A DNA stretch of 64,000 nt from Cystobasidiopsis lactophilus (lineage: Eukaryota > Basidiomycota > Agaricostilbomycetes > Agaricostilbales > Chionosphaeraceae), in contig BCIO01000004.1 in NCBI GenBank assembly GCA_001599975.1, forward strand, positions 3,011,328 to 3,075,327, given 5' to 3'. Position numbers and translations under genes: made by a program. Position 1 is the first letter of the stretch; each line of letters opens with the position of its first letter. The notes below the pieces were generated by a model that was given only the letters and a program-made list of their open reading frames with translations, had not been told where the DNA came from and did no database searches. Positions 11,446 to 27,999 of this stretch are shown piece by piece.

Positions 11446-12101
11446 TTCCAAGCTGGCAATGGTGGTCTGGGCAAAGACAATGAGTCACTAGTGATGTGAC
11501 AGCGGCAGAATAAGATTCATGGCTGATGCGGGCCCTTGAACACGTCGCGCTCTTGGCGCGAATGGAAAGCTTTGAGCTCAACAAGTTTTCTAGAGAGAAA
11601 GCCGCTGTCAGAGCCCATTGAACGCGGGAGATCAGCGCGCCGACAACACAAATTAAACAAAGTCACAAGCGTCGGGGACCATGTCGTCGCCACGTCCATC
11701 TCAAGCCAGCTAGCAGAAAAGAGAGATTGTTAGCTAAGGAGAGCGAGGAGGGGACCAATTGGACGCTGCTCTCCAGCTTGCTGTCTGAAGAGGGAGCTGA
11801 GCGGCAAATCTAAATCGCCCGAAGAGTGGCAAAGGGCTAGAGATGGAAGCACAGAATTGCAGCATTTGGAGCTAGAAAATCGTCTACAAGCCAAAGAAAG
11901 TAGATTGGAACGCGTCAAACGGAGTGGAGTGAGCCTCTGATAGGTTTTTGGAAGCTGATATCGTCCACAAAGTCCTCGACACTGGACGATGAAGAGGACA
12001 AAGAGGGCTTCTGATAGATCCAGGTCAACGATTGAGGTTCAGAGATCAAGAGACAGGGAAAGGGAACGCACTTTAAACCGGAGCGAATGGTTCCAGCCTT
12101 T
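11446..12101. other. Intergenic region
   Basis: Lies between the start of the two-repeat pseudo-E2 gene and the end of the WG-rich gene. No exon with family motifs was found. Upstream noncoding exons or an upstream start cannot be excluded. Confidence 0.35.
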
Positions 12102-13381
12102 TCAACCAACCCAGCCCTCGGCATCCACATCCCAAACCCGCGTGTCTTGGATCTTGCTCTTCTTCTTTTGACTTTTTCCCTTGTCCGATGGAGTGGACGC
12201 AATGTGGTCAAAGCTAGGAGGGCCTTTCCACTTGGGCCACTCGTCGACCCCTCCGCGAGTCGAGTGCTGTCTCTTGGTGGCCGGGCTGGTGGCCCGGTGA
12301 CCAGCTAGCTGAAAGGGTGGAAGTGGATACGGGGCTTCAGGTTGTGATGGTGCTCCCCATCCAGCTGTGCTTGAGGATTTTGCACGGTGGGTTGGCAAGG
12401 GGGCGGCGCGGGTGGCGGGAGAGTCAGTGAAAGAGCCCCATGGAGCCGCGGCTGCAGTTGAAGTGTTGATTCCAGGTGGGGTGAGAGCTGTTCGATGACC
12501 AGAAAAGGCGGTTGAGCCCCATGGGCATTCGTCTGGAATCGGAGCGCCACGGTGAGGCTCGCGCGGTGGGCTTCGGGGCCTGCGGTAGGGATCTCTAGCA
12601 GGTGCGCGAGGATATAGACTAGGGTCAGGGGCATCACGGTATTCGTCTGGTGCGCGGGTAGCTCGAGAGTGGGCAAAGTCTTGAGCCGCAGCGACTCCCC
12701 AGCGACTGCGGACCAATGGCTCCAAGTTGGCGCCTTTTCCAGCCGGTTTCAAGGGAGTCATGTCTGATATCACGGGAGAGGAAGCACGCGTGTCGTCATC
12801 AAAGGCTGGGACGGCGCTGGGAGTGGGAAGCCCGCCCCAGCGACTGCGGGCCAACGGCTCCAAGTTGGCGCCGTTGCCAGCTGGCTCCACGCGAGAAGTC
12901 TTTGATGATATTGTAGAGGGAGATTCGGCGTCGTCAGAGTCCAAGGAGGCTGGCTGTGCCATGAGAGCTGCTCGCCCGGCGTGGATGGCAGGTCCCCTCG
13001 TTGTAGGCGTGGCTGTAGGCCAATTCAGCACGTTCATCAGAGATTGCACTGAAAGAAAGGAGTTGTTTAAGGCCTACGAGCATCATGTAAGACAGGGGCC
13101 TCCTCGCGAGAGCCACCAACGATCGAGGTCCAAGGACAAGGACCGGATGAGGCAGAGACACTGGCCGCAGTGGCACTACTTCCGCCCCAGCCTGAAGTTG
13201 CGTTGCTTTCATTCGATGTGCTCTTGGCGCTGGAGCCCCAAGGGCCTGACGAGCGAGAGTCTTTGGAAGCGGGCTCGCTCCAAATCTGTGACGGGGCGCC
13301 AACTCCGCCGACCGGTCCACGGGAAGGCTCCTTGACTCTTTCATCTGGTTCTCCCCATGCAAAACCGTTGAGTTTGGCCAT
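12102..13381 (-). CDS. Trp-Gly-rich low-complexity protein
   Basis: Two exons: 13381 down to about 13117, and 13048-12102, with a 68-nt intron giving 403 residues. Using the alternative donor at 13077 would leave a 29-nt intron and 416 residues. The start MAKLNGFAWGEPDE is an ATG. The protein is Ser/Pro/Ala/Gly-rich and almost certainly disordered, with about ten spaced tryptophans mostly next to glycine: FAWGEP, GPWGSS, SGWGGS, two SRWG, PWGST, PWGSF, GWGAPS. An internal repeat with core GANLEPLxRSRWG occurs twice about 35 residues apart. The C-terminus ends in a Lys-rich patch followed by TRVWDVDAEGWVG. Tryptophans spaced in disordered chains of this kind can be Argonaute-hook or other pocket-binding linear motifs; that function is only a hypothesis here. 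It sits inside the pseudo-E2 cluster on the same strand. Confidence 0.6.
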
Positions 13382-14015
13382 TGCTGGTTTGGTTGGGAGT
13401 GGAAAAGGAGGGGCCGAGGTGCCACGCAGCAGACAGCCTGTATTGAACTGCCCAGGCGTGGTGTGACAGGACAAAATGGAATGCGCCCTTCAAGTTAGTC
13501 GTTGCTTTTAAGAAGAAGGACACAAGTCCATTGAGAGCGCCATTGGCAGCGAATTCTCGAAGCGTGCCAGCGCTGCCATGACTCGGAGCCTGCCAATACT
13601 ACTATTAATGTCTCAGCCTTTGGGCCCCCTTGGAGCTCGCCATTATTGGGTGGTAAAAGCGTCGCTCTGGGTGAGGCCACCAAATATCATTGACGAATAA
13701 GCATTTGGATCCGGCGGAACACTCTCTTATTTTCAGTGGCAAATCCATCTAGATCTTCCGCGGCTTTTGGGTGGCATCAGTGGCGGCTCAAGAAGGTTGT
13801 CCTCGACTGACTGATCAGAAACATTGGGAAATGTACAGTACAGCGAAACGGAAAGGCGGCAGTGTGCGTCCAACAAGTCTGCAAGCAGGAGATTCTGTGC
13901 AGTGCTTTCAACCGGGTCCCATCTTACTTCTGGAAAGCAACGCCGATAAGCCTCCTGTAGCTCTCAGACATTTTGGATTTTTTGTCGAAAGAGAGGCTCT
14001 AATATTGAAGACCGT
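13382..14015. other. Intergenic region
   Basis: No supported gene. Plus-strand open frames over 13771-14280 lie antisense to the last exons of the pseudo-E2 gene and have no recognisable character. Confidence 0.35.
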
Positions 14016-16298
14016 TCAGACATATTGCAAGAAGAGCGAGGAGCGATGGCCACGCACCTCAAACTCAGCAGCAGCAATGGCCGCGCTTTGGAACCACTCC
14101 ATGCCCCTGAGACCCTATGTCAGACTCAGTAAGCTGGACCAAGCAGGCGAAGCATACCTGAATGCCGGCTTGAACGTCGAATCAAAAGGGTCTGTGAGAG
14201 GAGGAAAAGTCAGCCCTCTTCTACAACAGCTCTCATGTGAACCGTACGTTGTAGAAAAACTGGCTTATGACATTGCTTGATCAAGTCGATTTGGGCGGAG
14301 ATGTCCTTGACGGCTCGGTGGAAGACTTATTCCAAGCATGGGGTTAGCCTGACCCTCGAATGGCTTAGAGACACTGGTAAGCACTTTCGATAGGGTCCAT
14401 GGTCGGTTTCCAACCGGTGGCCGTGAGCTCGGGCATCTGACGCAATGATGGGTGAATGGCGTAGATGACCAAGGTTTAACCGAACCTCACCCAAAGCAGT
14501 CCGCTCCTGCAAGCAAAGCAAAGTCAGTTGGAAAGAAAGAGATCAATCGGACGAGAACGGCTTACTCAAGAATGGGACCCTTGATGTCGAACGAATAGCC
14601 GACGAATTGTGGCGAGGTCATCCGCTCCAGAGGGGGGTCAAAGGGATAGTTGTCGCCGAAATGAAAATCGACCACAATACCACTATTGGGGTCTGGGAGC
14701 CGCCAGTGGGTGAAGTCGTCAGGGTTGGGCAAAACCAGTTTTCCGTCGTACTTGGCCTGGGCCAATTCGAATCGGCGACGAGAAGCGAGCTCCACTTGCC
14801 CGCTGATTTCAGGGAGAGGTGAAAGATGCCTGGAGATTTGGCTGGCAGACGGATTGGTGCTTTGATCTGGAATAGGGGAGGCCGGGCGGGGCGCTGGTTG
14901 AAGACCTTTCCAAGCGGTTGCCATCGATTCGCTGCTCAGAGTCTCTATTATACACGAAGCGGCGTCGTCCAACGTAGTGTGAGGTCGGCGGAGGGCGTAA
15001 TCGATGACGGCGGTGTCAGCATCTCGCCAGTCAGTCGACGCACGATCCCATGGGGCTTGAAAGACGAAGGCGTCGGGCAGGCCATATTCCGTTGGCTCGA
15101 TGGTGAGCGTAAACGGGCTGTTGCATCCTTAAGTCAGCAGGAATCCCAACCAGAAGCTGCTTGAGACCGTATAGAGCTCACTAAAGGTGACGAGCAGTCC
15201 TGTGGCTTCGGTCTTAGTACCCAGCGAGGTGCAAGAGCGGCGACCTAACGCTCACCTGAACTCGCAATTGAGCTTTCCGTAGACTCTGGCATGCTTGGTT
15301 ACTGGGAAGATGCAGCGCATTAACCAAACCTAGAGGAATTGCCGAGCCTCGGAAAACTAACCTTTTAGCGCAGATTTTGGCGAGTTGCTTTTCTCGACGA
15401 GTTTGTCAAGGTCGGATCGGAAGGCACGAGAGCGGTCCAGCTCGTCCCGGTGAATGTCCCAGTCAGGCGAAGGCGAGAACGAAGGGAGCCGAGGAGAGAT
15501 GGGCGAGCGAGCGGGCGAGTCCTGGTGGTCCGAAAGTGGTTGATCCAAAGGAACCGCTTGGTCTTCAGGGTGATCAATCTCCATAGCGTTTTCGTTTCCA
15601 TTCGCGCCAGACAGCTCGACATTTGAGGTGGGCGGGGGGTGCTGGTCGCCGCCGCTGGGATTGTTGTGCGCCTCCATTTCGGCGGCGATGTTGCCACGAC
15701 CATCATTGAGATCTGACGAGCTCTCGGGAGGATGAGGCATATCGAGGGTTGGGGGAGATTGTGGGACAGCAGCGGCGTGAGTGGTGGGCTCGGCCTCTCT
15801 GACTTCGCCATCGTCCAGCTGGCCCAGTTCCGTCTCTCCTTCTTGCTGGTCTGAGCGCACTGTGGGTTTGGCAGGGGCTGTCTGGGCCGGCCGAGGGCGA
15901 GAGATCCAATCACCAGCAGCGGGAACGTGGCCAAAGGACCTGGGAGCTGGCGTCGCCGAGTCTCTTTCGTCCTCCTTCTTGAGCTCCTCGATCTTGGCCT
16001 CACCCTCCTCTTCCTTGACCGCTTTCATGCCGTCCATCACCTCCTTGGGCTCGGTGACCCATTCCATCTCCTCCTGCTTGATGTTCACTTCATCCTGACC
16101 CGAGTTCGATCCGGCATTGGCAGCTTCAACCAAGGCATGGGTGCCAGCATCATCCTCCTGGCTAGCGGCCACAGTGACTCGAGACAGGACGACTTGACGA
16201 TTTGGACGGCGGATCGAGCCGGAGCCCACTGGCGTCTCCGACTTCGAGCGCTTAGCTTCCTGCTCGCCGTCACCAATCTCGAGCTCTCGCTTGAGCAT
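14016..16298 (-). CDS. UBE2Q-like pseudo-E2 with one RWD-like domain
   Basis: Eight exons (16298-15362, 15301-15256, 15117-14566, 14506-14491, 14436-14373, 14325-14248, 14191-14158, 14106-14016) give 605 residues in frame. Residues 1-312 are acidic and disordered, begin MLKRELEIGDGEQEAKRSKS and carry SATPAPRSFGHVP. The RWD-like domain (about 313-385) has PFTLTIEPTEYGLPDAFVF and TLDDAASCIIETLSS. The UBC part (about 430-575) has FTHWRL, then DNYPFDPPLERMTSP, then LLWMPELTATGWKP, then PIESAYQ. UBE2Q reads DNFPFDPPFVRV, LCMELLTKQGWSS, SIESVI at these places, so homology is clear and the catalytic Cys position is Trp. The C-terminal helices end EWFQSAAIAAAEFEVRG. A non-catalytic E2-like binding or regulatory role is inferred; partners unknown. 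Confidence 0.7.
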
Positions 16299-17645
16299 CG
16301 CTGAAAGAGAGCTGTGGTGGATTCGAGGGGCTAGAGCAGACTTGACAAGCGGACGGCAGAAACAGAGCAGAGACTCCGAGGGGCCTGAAAGTCGTACTCA
16401 AGCCCCACCGCCGCCCACGCGGAACAGCATGAGAAAACCAAAGTGAACTGTTGCCTGTCAGGGGAAGAAAGCATTCAAAGGGCCCGACTTCGCCAGTCAA
16501 GAGAAGCCTGTCACACTCTTCAAAGCCGTGTGAGCTTCCGCAGACCAAGGCCCTCGGCTCGCTCTGCGGGTCCTTGAGCTAGTGCTCCTTAAAGTTGAAG
16601 GTAAGACCAGCATTCGAAGGCAGATTACAGGAGAGTCAGTCCAGCCCGGTTGCTCCCCAATCCCAATTTTTCTCGCCACTGCCAAATTCGCCACTGAGCC
16701 TCCCGAGAGTGCTGGTCTCTTCGCTTTGATGAAACTTAAGACAGTCGTACCAATTTTAAAAGGAAAATAAAGAAGAACTTGGGTGTACAACACTTGGGTG
16801 TACAACAAGCGCTGAGAAACATTGTCCTCGTACAAAGACGACAACCGGCCCGCTTTGATTTTGGCTCCTCTCTCTCTCCGGAGCTACCTCGCCACCGAGA
16901 TGCCCAAGAGCTCTTGTGAGCTCTAGTGCCACTGTTTCTGGGGTTTACTTGGCTGGCCGCCGCCTGCTCTCCTGCCGCTGCCGCTGCCGCTGCCTCTTCT
17001 GACTCCCGTCTAATAACGTCGCCTGTGGAGCCAGTCGAGATCAATCTTGAGCGGTGGTGTCCTGCGCGAACAAGAACTCGGCAAGGCTCTGGATCCCAGT
17101 TGAGGCCGAGTTTGGAGGCAAAGGCTTGCGAGTGTGAGGGGGACGAGGGGCAGCGAGAAGATTGGCTTGGAGGCGGCGATACTCTCAGGAGGGCAGCCCT
17201 TCGAAGGCCCTCCTCTTTCTTGCAAGGGCGAAGGCTGGCGGGAGAGGTTAGAGATTGGGACAGGACTTGGCCAGGCGGCAAACAGAAGGCAGGGAATTCG
17301 AGCTCGATGTCCAGTTCCAGCGCCGAAGCGGGAGGCACATTCCCAAAACAGACTGAGCAGGTTGTAGCTAGAACAGAAGCATTTGGAACGACCGAGCATA
17401 CGCCACCCGCGCTCGAGAGAAGCCTGTCCTGGCAAAAAATCTCGCCCTTGTGAGCTCGGAGCGCAGACGCAGACCTCGGTGCGCTCTTCTGGGCATTGTA
17501 GCATCCTCTAAACACTCTCAGACATCATCTTCAGGCAGCAAACCCCAGCCAAAAGTGTTTTCAAATCCACAAGTCCATAGTCGCTCTCCAACCCTTCTCC
17601 TCCCCTGCTTTGAATAAATTTTGCTCCTCAACAAACAACGACGAG
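16299..17645. other. Long divergent intergenic region
   Basis: Separates the pseudo-E2 gene (minus) from the SF3a60 gene (plus). It includes a 15-bp tandem repeat at 16777-16806 and a short GC-rich run of CTGCCG units near 16975. Long open frames on both strands between 16736 and 17515 lack convincing ATG starts or domains and are treated as noncoding. Confidence 0.4.
16777..16806. repeat. 15-bp perfect tandem duplication
   Basis: The unit ACTTGGGTGTACAAC occurs twice head to tail. It lies in the divergent intergenic region upstream of the pseudo-E2 gene and has no assigned role. Confidence 0.85.
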
Positions 17646-19385
17646 ATGGCCTCATCGATCATCGAGTCCACGCGGTCCTCTCACTCTCAATCGGCCTTAA
17701 TCTCTCAAGCTCTAGTCGACTTACTCGTCTCCTCGCCGGGGCCAACTCACCGAGAGCGGCTTTTGCACTCGCACCAAGCTTCCTTATTGCTGGACTCGAT
17801 CGTCGACCTCTCTTCTGGTTTATCAGATTCCTACTTGGACTCACGCGGGGAGAGGAGGGAGGAAGTGGAGAGGCTGGCTCAGGATGGGACTGGGGGAGCT
17901 TTGACTGAGTTCTACGATCGCTTGGTCCGAGTTAAAGACTGGCATCGCCGCCATCCTGACTCGACTCCAGAGGAGGTGGCGATGGCAGAGGTGGAAGAAG
18001 TGGACCGGTTGTTCAGCGGGGAAGAAGGTTTGGGGAGGTATTTGGACCTCAACGAGCAGCACTCCCTCTACTCCAACCTCCCTGGCGCCACCCGACTTGG
18101 GTATTTGGCCTTCTTGGACGCGTTCGATCAATGGGAAGAGATTCTGCCTCGACAACGCAAGCTGCACGGCGACAAGTATGGAGCTTACCTCGATTCGCTG
18201 CTTGGGTATCTGTTGGGGTTCGTGAAGAGGGCTTACCCGATGTGGGACGCGGTGGAAGGCCAAGAGTTGGCTAAGGGCATGTTTGAGGACAAGTGGCAAG
18301 CTGGCAAAGTCAAATCTTGGCAATCCGCCACGTCCAAGGACCAAGAGTCCGAGGGGATTTGGTGTGAAGCTTGTTCGTTCCCTCCCTCTTGTGACTCATT
18401 GACGAGTGGCTAACGAATGGTGACACCAAGGCGCCAAGATGTACTCCAAGCAAACCGTCTACCAAGCCCACCTGACCTCCAAGAAGCACCTCTCCCGCCA
18501 GTCCTCCACCCCTACTCCCGCTCCCCCATCCACCACCAATGGCCACTCTGGCACGACATCCAAAGAGTACCGCCTCGCTTTCCTCGAGGACCAAATCTCC
18601 TCCCTGCTCGAATCCCTCGACTCGCCCTTAGCCTCAGTCCGGGCGGAAACCAAGTCCAACGTCGAACGCAAAGCCGCTTTGACCGACCGGGAGAGGCAGT
18701 TGGAGATCGAAGAGATGGAACGCAGAGAAGCCGCCGAAGCTGCCGCTGCTGCCACCGGGGCAGGAAGGAGGGACCCGGCGCTGTTGAAAGGGGACGAGGA
18801 GGAGGAGGAAGAGAGGATTTACAACCCCCTCAAGCTGCCCCTTGGCTGGGATGGCAAGCCAATCCCTTATGTGCGTTTTTGTCCCCTCTCTTTCTTTGAG
18901 GTTTAGAGGCTGAAAGAGAAGACAGTGGCTTTACAAATTGCACGGCTTGGGCGTCGAATACCCTTGCGAGATTTGCTCCGGCGCCACCTGTTCGTCCCTT
19001 TTCCCTTGCACTTCATCTGTTACTTCCCCAAGTGGCTGATATCGTTGGGTTCGATGAAACAGACGCGGGCAGGAAGAACTTTGAGAGGCACTTCCAAGAG
19101 GCCCGCCACACGTACGGCATGCGCGCCTTGGGCTTGCCCAACACCAAGCACTTCCACGAGATCACCAAGATCGAAGATGCCATTGCCCGTTCGTGTCCCC
19201 CTTTCTCTCATCTTTTTGAAACTTTTGCTGACTGATGAGGGTGGGGTTTAGTGGCGGAGAAATTGAAGGCGGAGGGCAAGCAGGAGATTTTTCGGGCCGA
19301 AGAGATGGAGGAGCTCGAGGACGACGACGGCAACGTGTACAACAAAAAGGTCTACATGGACCTCAAGACCCAGGGCTTGCTCTAA
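17646..19385 (+). CDS. PRP9: Splicing factor 3A subunit 3 (SF3a60 / Prp9)
   Basis: Component of the U2 snRNP SF3a complex needed for prespliceosome formation in the nucleus. Five exons (17646-18372, 18431-18870, 18926-18989, 19033-19188, 19252-19385) give 506 residues, the usual length. Domains in order are an N-terminal helical region with [20 protein letters not shown], a C2H2-type U1-like finger beginning [19 protein letters not shown] (about residue 240), an acidic linker, and the C-terminal matrin-type finger [18 protein letters not shown] continuing to the His-containing [19 protein letters not shown]. The end [13 protein letters not shown] is typical. The matrin finger is split by an intron and its inter-zinc segment ([16 protein letters not shown]) is longer than usual. 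Convergent with the acyl-CoA-synthetase-like gene. Confidence 0.93.
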
Positions 19386-19628
19386 TAAGTGGGGAGGGGA
19401 AGGAGGGTCCCGCTCGCTTCAGGGCGCCGTGCCTTTTTCAACACCTGACTCGCTCTTGCTTCGTTTGCTGGGCTCGTTAAGCAGGGCAAAGGGTGGCGAA
19501 AGAGTTTTTAGATCTGCCCTTAAGAACCCAAAAATGCAAAGAGTTTGAACCACTTTGCTTTTCTTTCTTTTTCCAAATCTTTTGGGCTATAAGCGAACAA
19601 AACCCCCCTTTTCAGAAGGGACAACGGG

Positions 19629-21243
19629 TCAAAGAAGCAGCAGCGTGCCATTGGGCTGCACCCTGGCCTTGAGCCCAGTCAAGAACCACTGGCCGTCCTT
19701 GCTCCACCGCTCGTCCTCTTGCCCACGCACCATAGCTGGGGAAGTGACCAACAACTTGCCGCTCATCTCGCCCAGCGAAGGGTCCAGGACGAGCTTGACC
19801 GCCACGTTGGAGCAGGGCGGGCCGACGTGGGGTTGGTCCGACTGCTGGAAGTCGAACGGGTGGGTGGAAGAGACTGGGAAAGGCTGCTGGGCGTGCATCA
19901 ATCCTTGGGAGACGGGGCAGCCAGTGAGGATGCGAAGCGCGTTGAGGTCGGACACGGAGAGTAAGTCCGGCGTGGAGGTGGCCAGCACCAAGATGGACCT
20001 GAGAGGGTTCAAAGTGTGCGCGAGCCGGAAGGCGGCGAGCCCGAGCTTGTCCCAGATCGTCTCGCGGTCCAAAGAGCCGGAAGACAGGGAGGACAGCTTG
20101 GACGCGAAAATCCGGTCGTGCAAGAAGCCGAGGTGGGTTCGGGCCAGTTGGCGCAGGTGGGATTGGAAAGCCCGAGCTTGGGCAGGCTGGAGGAAGAGGA
20201 CGGAAGGTTGGAAGGAGGCTATGGCCGAAGCGATGTCGTCGGGGTTGGAAGTGGAAGAGGGCGAGAGCTGGAGCGAGGCCGAAGCGCACTGGGTTGCGAG
20301 GGCCACGGCGAACCCGAAGGGCGTGCTGGGCGAGTAGTAGGACATCACCTTGTCTTTAGAGGTCAACTTGATCGGGAACAATTGCGACACGCCGTAGACC
20401 GCCGCGGTGATGGACTGTTCAGTTTCCATCCCGATTCAGCTGGGGTAACAGCTGTGTGGAGGAGAGAACGAACCAAGTTGGTGAGGTCCATCAGTTGGGT
20501 AGCAGACCCGGGCTCAGGCACAGCGAACCGGGCCACGACGGCTTTGGCGACGACGGCCAAAGCGGGCAAGTCGACCTTGGCCGCCTCGTCGGCAGAGAGC
20601 GGCTTGATGCTAGGGGTGCCGGAGGTCGCTGGCCCTCCTAGGACAAAGGTAGGCAGCTGGGTGCCAACCACCGAGGGCAGGTGCTTCGTCGTGGTGATGA
20701 TGGCCGAGCACTCGCGGGCTGAGCTGAGGTCGGCTATTGAGGGCAGCACGACCGGCGTGCGGGCTTCCAAGAACGCAAAAGCGCACACCGCTCTCAGCAC
20801 GTCTATTTCGTGTTTGAAAAAGCACTTTGGATGAGAACACAAAGGCAAAAAAGGGGAGGGAGCGTGAACTCACCCAGCGGGTCGTCTAACAAAAGGGCCG
20901 CCGTCAACTGCGCCGTCTGCGCTCCCAAAGCCACTTTCAAGCCTTTGGCCAGGTTCTCCACTTCGCTCTTGAAGGCCGGAGAGGCAGCCTCGACCAAATC
21001 CCGCAGGCCTTTCATGTTGGACGCCGAGCGGGCAACCAGAGCGTCCGGGGAGATGACATTGCTGTTGTGCCACACCGCGCTCTCCTCCTTGTTGCGCACC
21101 CGCCCAGACTCACCCTGGCGGCCCAAGAGGATGGGGTGCAGCAGAGGCGCCGGCGGGCGGAAAAGCAGGACCTGGATGACCAAAAGCACGCTGCAGGCGC
21201 CCAGCAGCCACACGGACAGCGAGTCGAACGAGAGCGTGGGCAT
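19629..21243 (-). CDS. AMP-binding / acyl-CoA-synthetase-like membrane protein
   Basis: Three exons (21243-20874, 20802-20474, 20414-19629) give 494 residues in frame. The N-terminus starts MPTLSFDSLSVWLLGACSVL with a hydrophobic segment (about residues 8-27), and then HPILLGRQGESGRVRNKEESAVWHN. In fungi that block introduces a family of ER or peroxisome acyl-CoA-ligase-like proteins. The middle has ASARECSAIITTT-like and KVMSYYSPSTPFGFAVALAT stretches resembling the region of the AMP-binding nucleotide motif. The usual YTSGTTGxPKG signature is not readable and the protein is shorter than catalytic acyl-CoA synthetases (about 650 residues), so enzymatic activity is doubtful. Family assignment is from remembered sequence style and needs a profile search. 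Confidence 0.5.
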
Positions 21244-21538
21244 CTTGGGTGGCTTCCTTTCTGACGAAAAGAGCTTTTCGAAATAACGAAGGGCGACGAC
21301 TTCTTGACGGGGCAAGTCGGCGGTCCGCCTCAGGAAGGAAGTCCAGTCAATTCGCCACCGCGCCGCGCTGTGGTAGTAGTGGTTAGACCGATGTGCTCAG
21401 AAGACTGACGCTGAAATGGAAGTTTCGTTGGTTCAGCCATAGGGATAGTGCACGATTAAGCAAAAGTGGTTGTACAAGGCCCGGTTTCCCTTTCGTCCCA
21501 TAGACCCCCAACACAGCTCAATGCCCAGGCAAAGGGAA

Positions 21539-23083
21539 CTAGCTTCCCAATGGTTTGAAATCTTTCATGACCGCGGGCACGCTTTGGACGGGGATGAGGC
21601 CGGCTTCCGAGATGACCACGGTGACATCTGCCGGCCTGGAGACGTCGTACATGAGGTTGACGACGGCCAGTTGGGAATGCGGAGACGCAAAAGGCGGGCG
21701 AAGGGTGCCTATTGAGTGGGTGATGGACGGCAAGCTGAAGGGAGAAGGTTCGGGGGCGGTGGCGAGGATGGGCTCGGTGAAGGACGACTCGTTGCCGACG
21801 ATGGAGTCGAGCATGATGCGGTCTGAGAACTTGTACGTCTCGCACAAGCATACGACCGGCTTGCCGGCCTGCTTGCACATCATGGCCACGGTGGCGGTGC
21901 CCGCTCTTGAGAACATGGCGCCGTCAGAGAGCAGGGCGTGGGTGCCAAGGAGGACGAGGTCGACGGAAGAAAGGACGGTTCCCAAAGCGGAGATGAGGGT
22001 GTAGGTGGCGGGGATGCCGTGAGCTTTCAAGCTCTTGAGCAGCTTGGCGCCTGTCAGCTGTCCGATGAAGTTCGGATCCCTTGAGATCCGAGGGGAAAGG
22101 AAGCGCACCTTCGAGCAGCGGCCGCGAATCAACAACAATGACGCTGAAAGTCTTGCCTTGGCGCTTGGCTTCCAACAAAGTTGATTCCACAATTGAGGAT
22201 CTGCGAGACCGCGATTCTCTAGTCAAAATGGTAAGCATGGCTCGAGTGGAAAGGCTGCTTGCCTTGCAAAGGTCAAGAGGCAGTCGCCGTCCCGAATCTT
22301 GGAGATGGTGTTGTTTTCGATAACCTTGCCGGCGAGCACGATGCGGTCGCGGATGAAGTGGTCGATCCTCTCGCACAGCCAGTCCTTCGCCTCCTCCTCC
22401 GGCATGTCTAGCGGCACCTGCGCAATCTCCCACTTGAGGTAGCGGATGGCGTTGCCCAGGGTCAGGGAGCGGGCGCGGGCTTTGTAGAGCTGCTCGATTT
22501 GTGGCGAGAGATGGGTGGGCAGATGCCTGGAAAGTACCATGCCTTGCGGGACTTGGTAGGAGCGGATGACCTGTATGACCATGCACGCAACCTCAGCAAA
22601 TGATATTGCGGAAAGGAAGCAAGGCAGCCGCACCTCTTTGAACGCTGTGAGCATGCCCAAGCAGCGGGCGTTGCAGCCGACCATGGCGAGCTCCGACCAG
22701 AGCAAAGATAAGCGCTTGACAGCTGGGTGCACCTCCTTCTCCGCCTTGGGCTTTGGGAGCTTGCCGGGATGGTCGAGATGATTGAAGAGGAACGAGTTGA
22801 GTTGCATGGGCGTCGCTGCTGCTGCTGCCGGCAACGCGCTGTTGCTCGTCGACGCTGTTGGCCCACCGGTGACGGGGTCTGAAGAGCGCTGGCGGACGGC
22901 GTCGCGCTTGGCTGGGCCGCCGCCGCCTTTGCCAGCGTCCTGACTCGCAGAAGCATTGCCTTTGGGCGCCTGCTGCTTGTGCGACTGCCCCGCCGCTTTG
23001 GCCGCCCGCTGCGCCTCTTGCAACGCTCGACGCTCAGCTTTGGTGGCCGCAGCCGGCTTCTTGTCGCCATTAGCAGCGGACAT
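21539..23083 (-). CDS. GCD2: Translation initiation factor eIF2B subunit delta
   Basis: Regulatory subunit of the cytosolic guanine-nucleotide exchange factor for eIF2. Four exons (23083-22634, 22570-22263, 22200-22109, 22050-21539) give 453 residues. The N-terminal 100 residues are basic and Ala/Gln/Lys-rich as in other delta subunits. The core has HPAVKRLSLLWSELAMVGCN, VIRSYQVPQGMVLSRHLPTH, then the Rossmann-like part with VIVVDSRPLLEG, then GTHALLSDGAMFSRAGTA, and CETYKFSDRIMLDSIVGNE. It ends in the usual conserved D(V)SRPADVTVVISEAGLIP block. Intron 2 (22201-22262) begins GCAAGC and is a GC-AG intron, the only join that keeps LTFA-R-SSIVES in frame. Confidence 0.95.
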
Positions 23084-23233
23084 GGCTGGCGTGAATTTTT
23101 GTGGTCGAGTGCGGAAGCTCTTTGCGGTCCGCAGTGGCGAGCTGTTTGGGTCGTTGGGGAGTCATGGTTTCCTCTAGCTATAAGAGACGATGCAAGATTA
23201 CACGAAGAAGTACAGGTGTAGAGGCCCTTCTAC

Positions 23234-27989
<4,756 letters not shown>

Positions 27990-27999
27990 TGTTGCACAA

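Noticed and set aside
13771-14280. A 169-codon plus-strand open frame
   Set aside because: Lies antisense to the last exons of the pseudo-E2 gene, whose exon total is in frame and whose sequence matches UBE2Q.
16736-17515. A 259-codon minus-strand and a 175-codon plus-strand frame in the divergent intergenic region
   Set aside because: The plus frame has no ATG start, neither has a recognisable domain, and composition follows the local GC-rich repeats.
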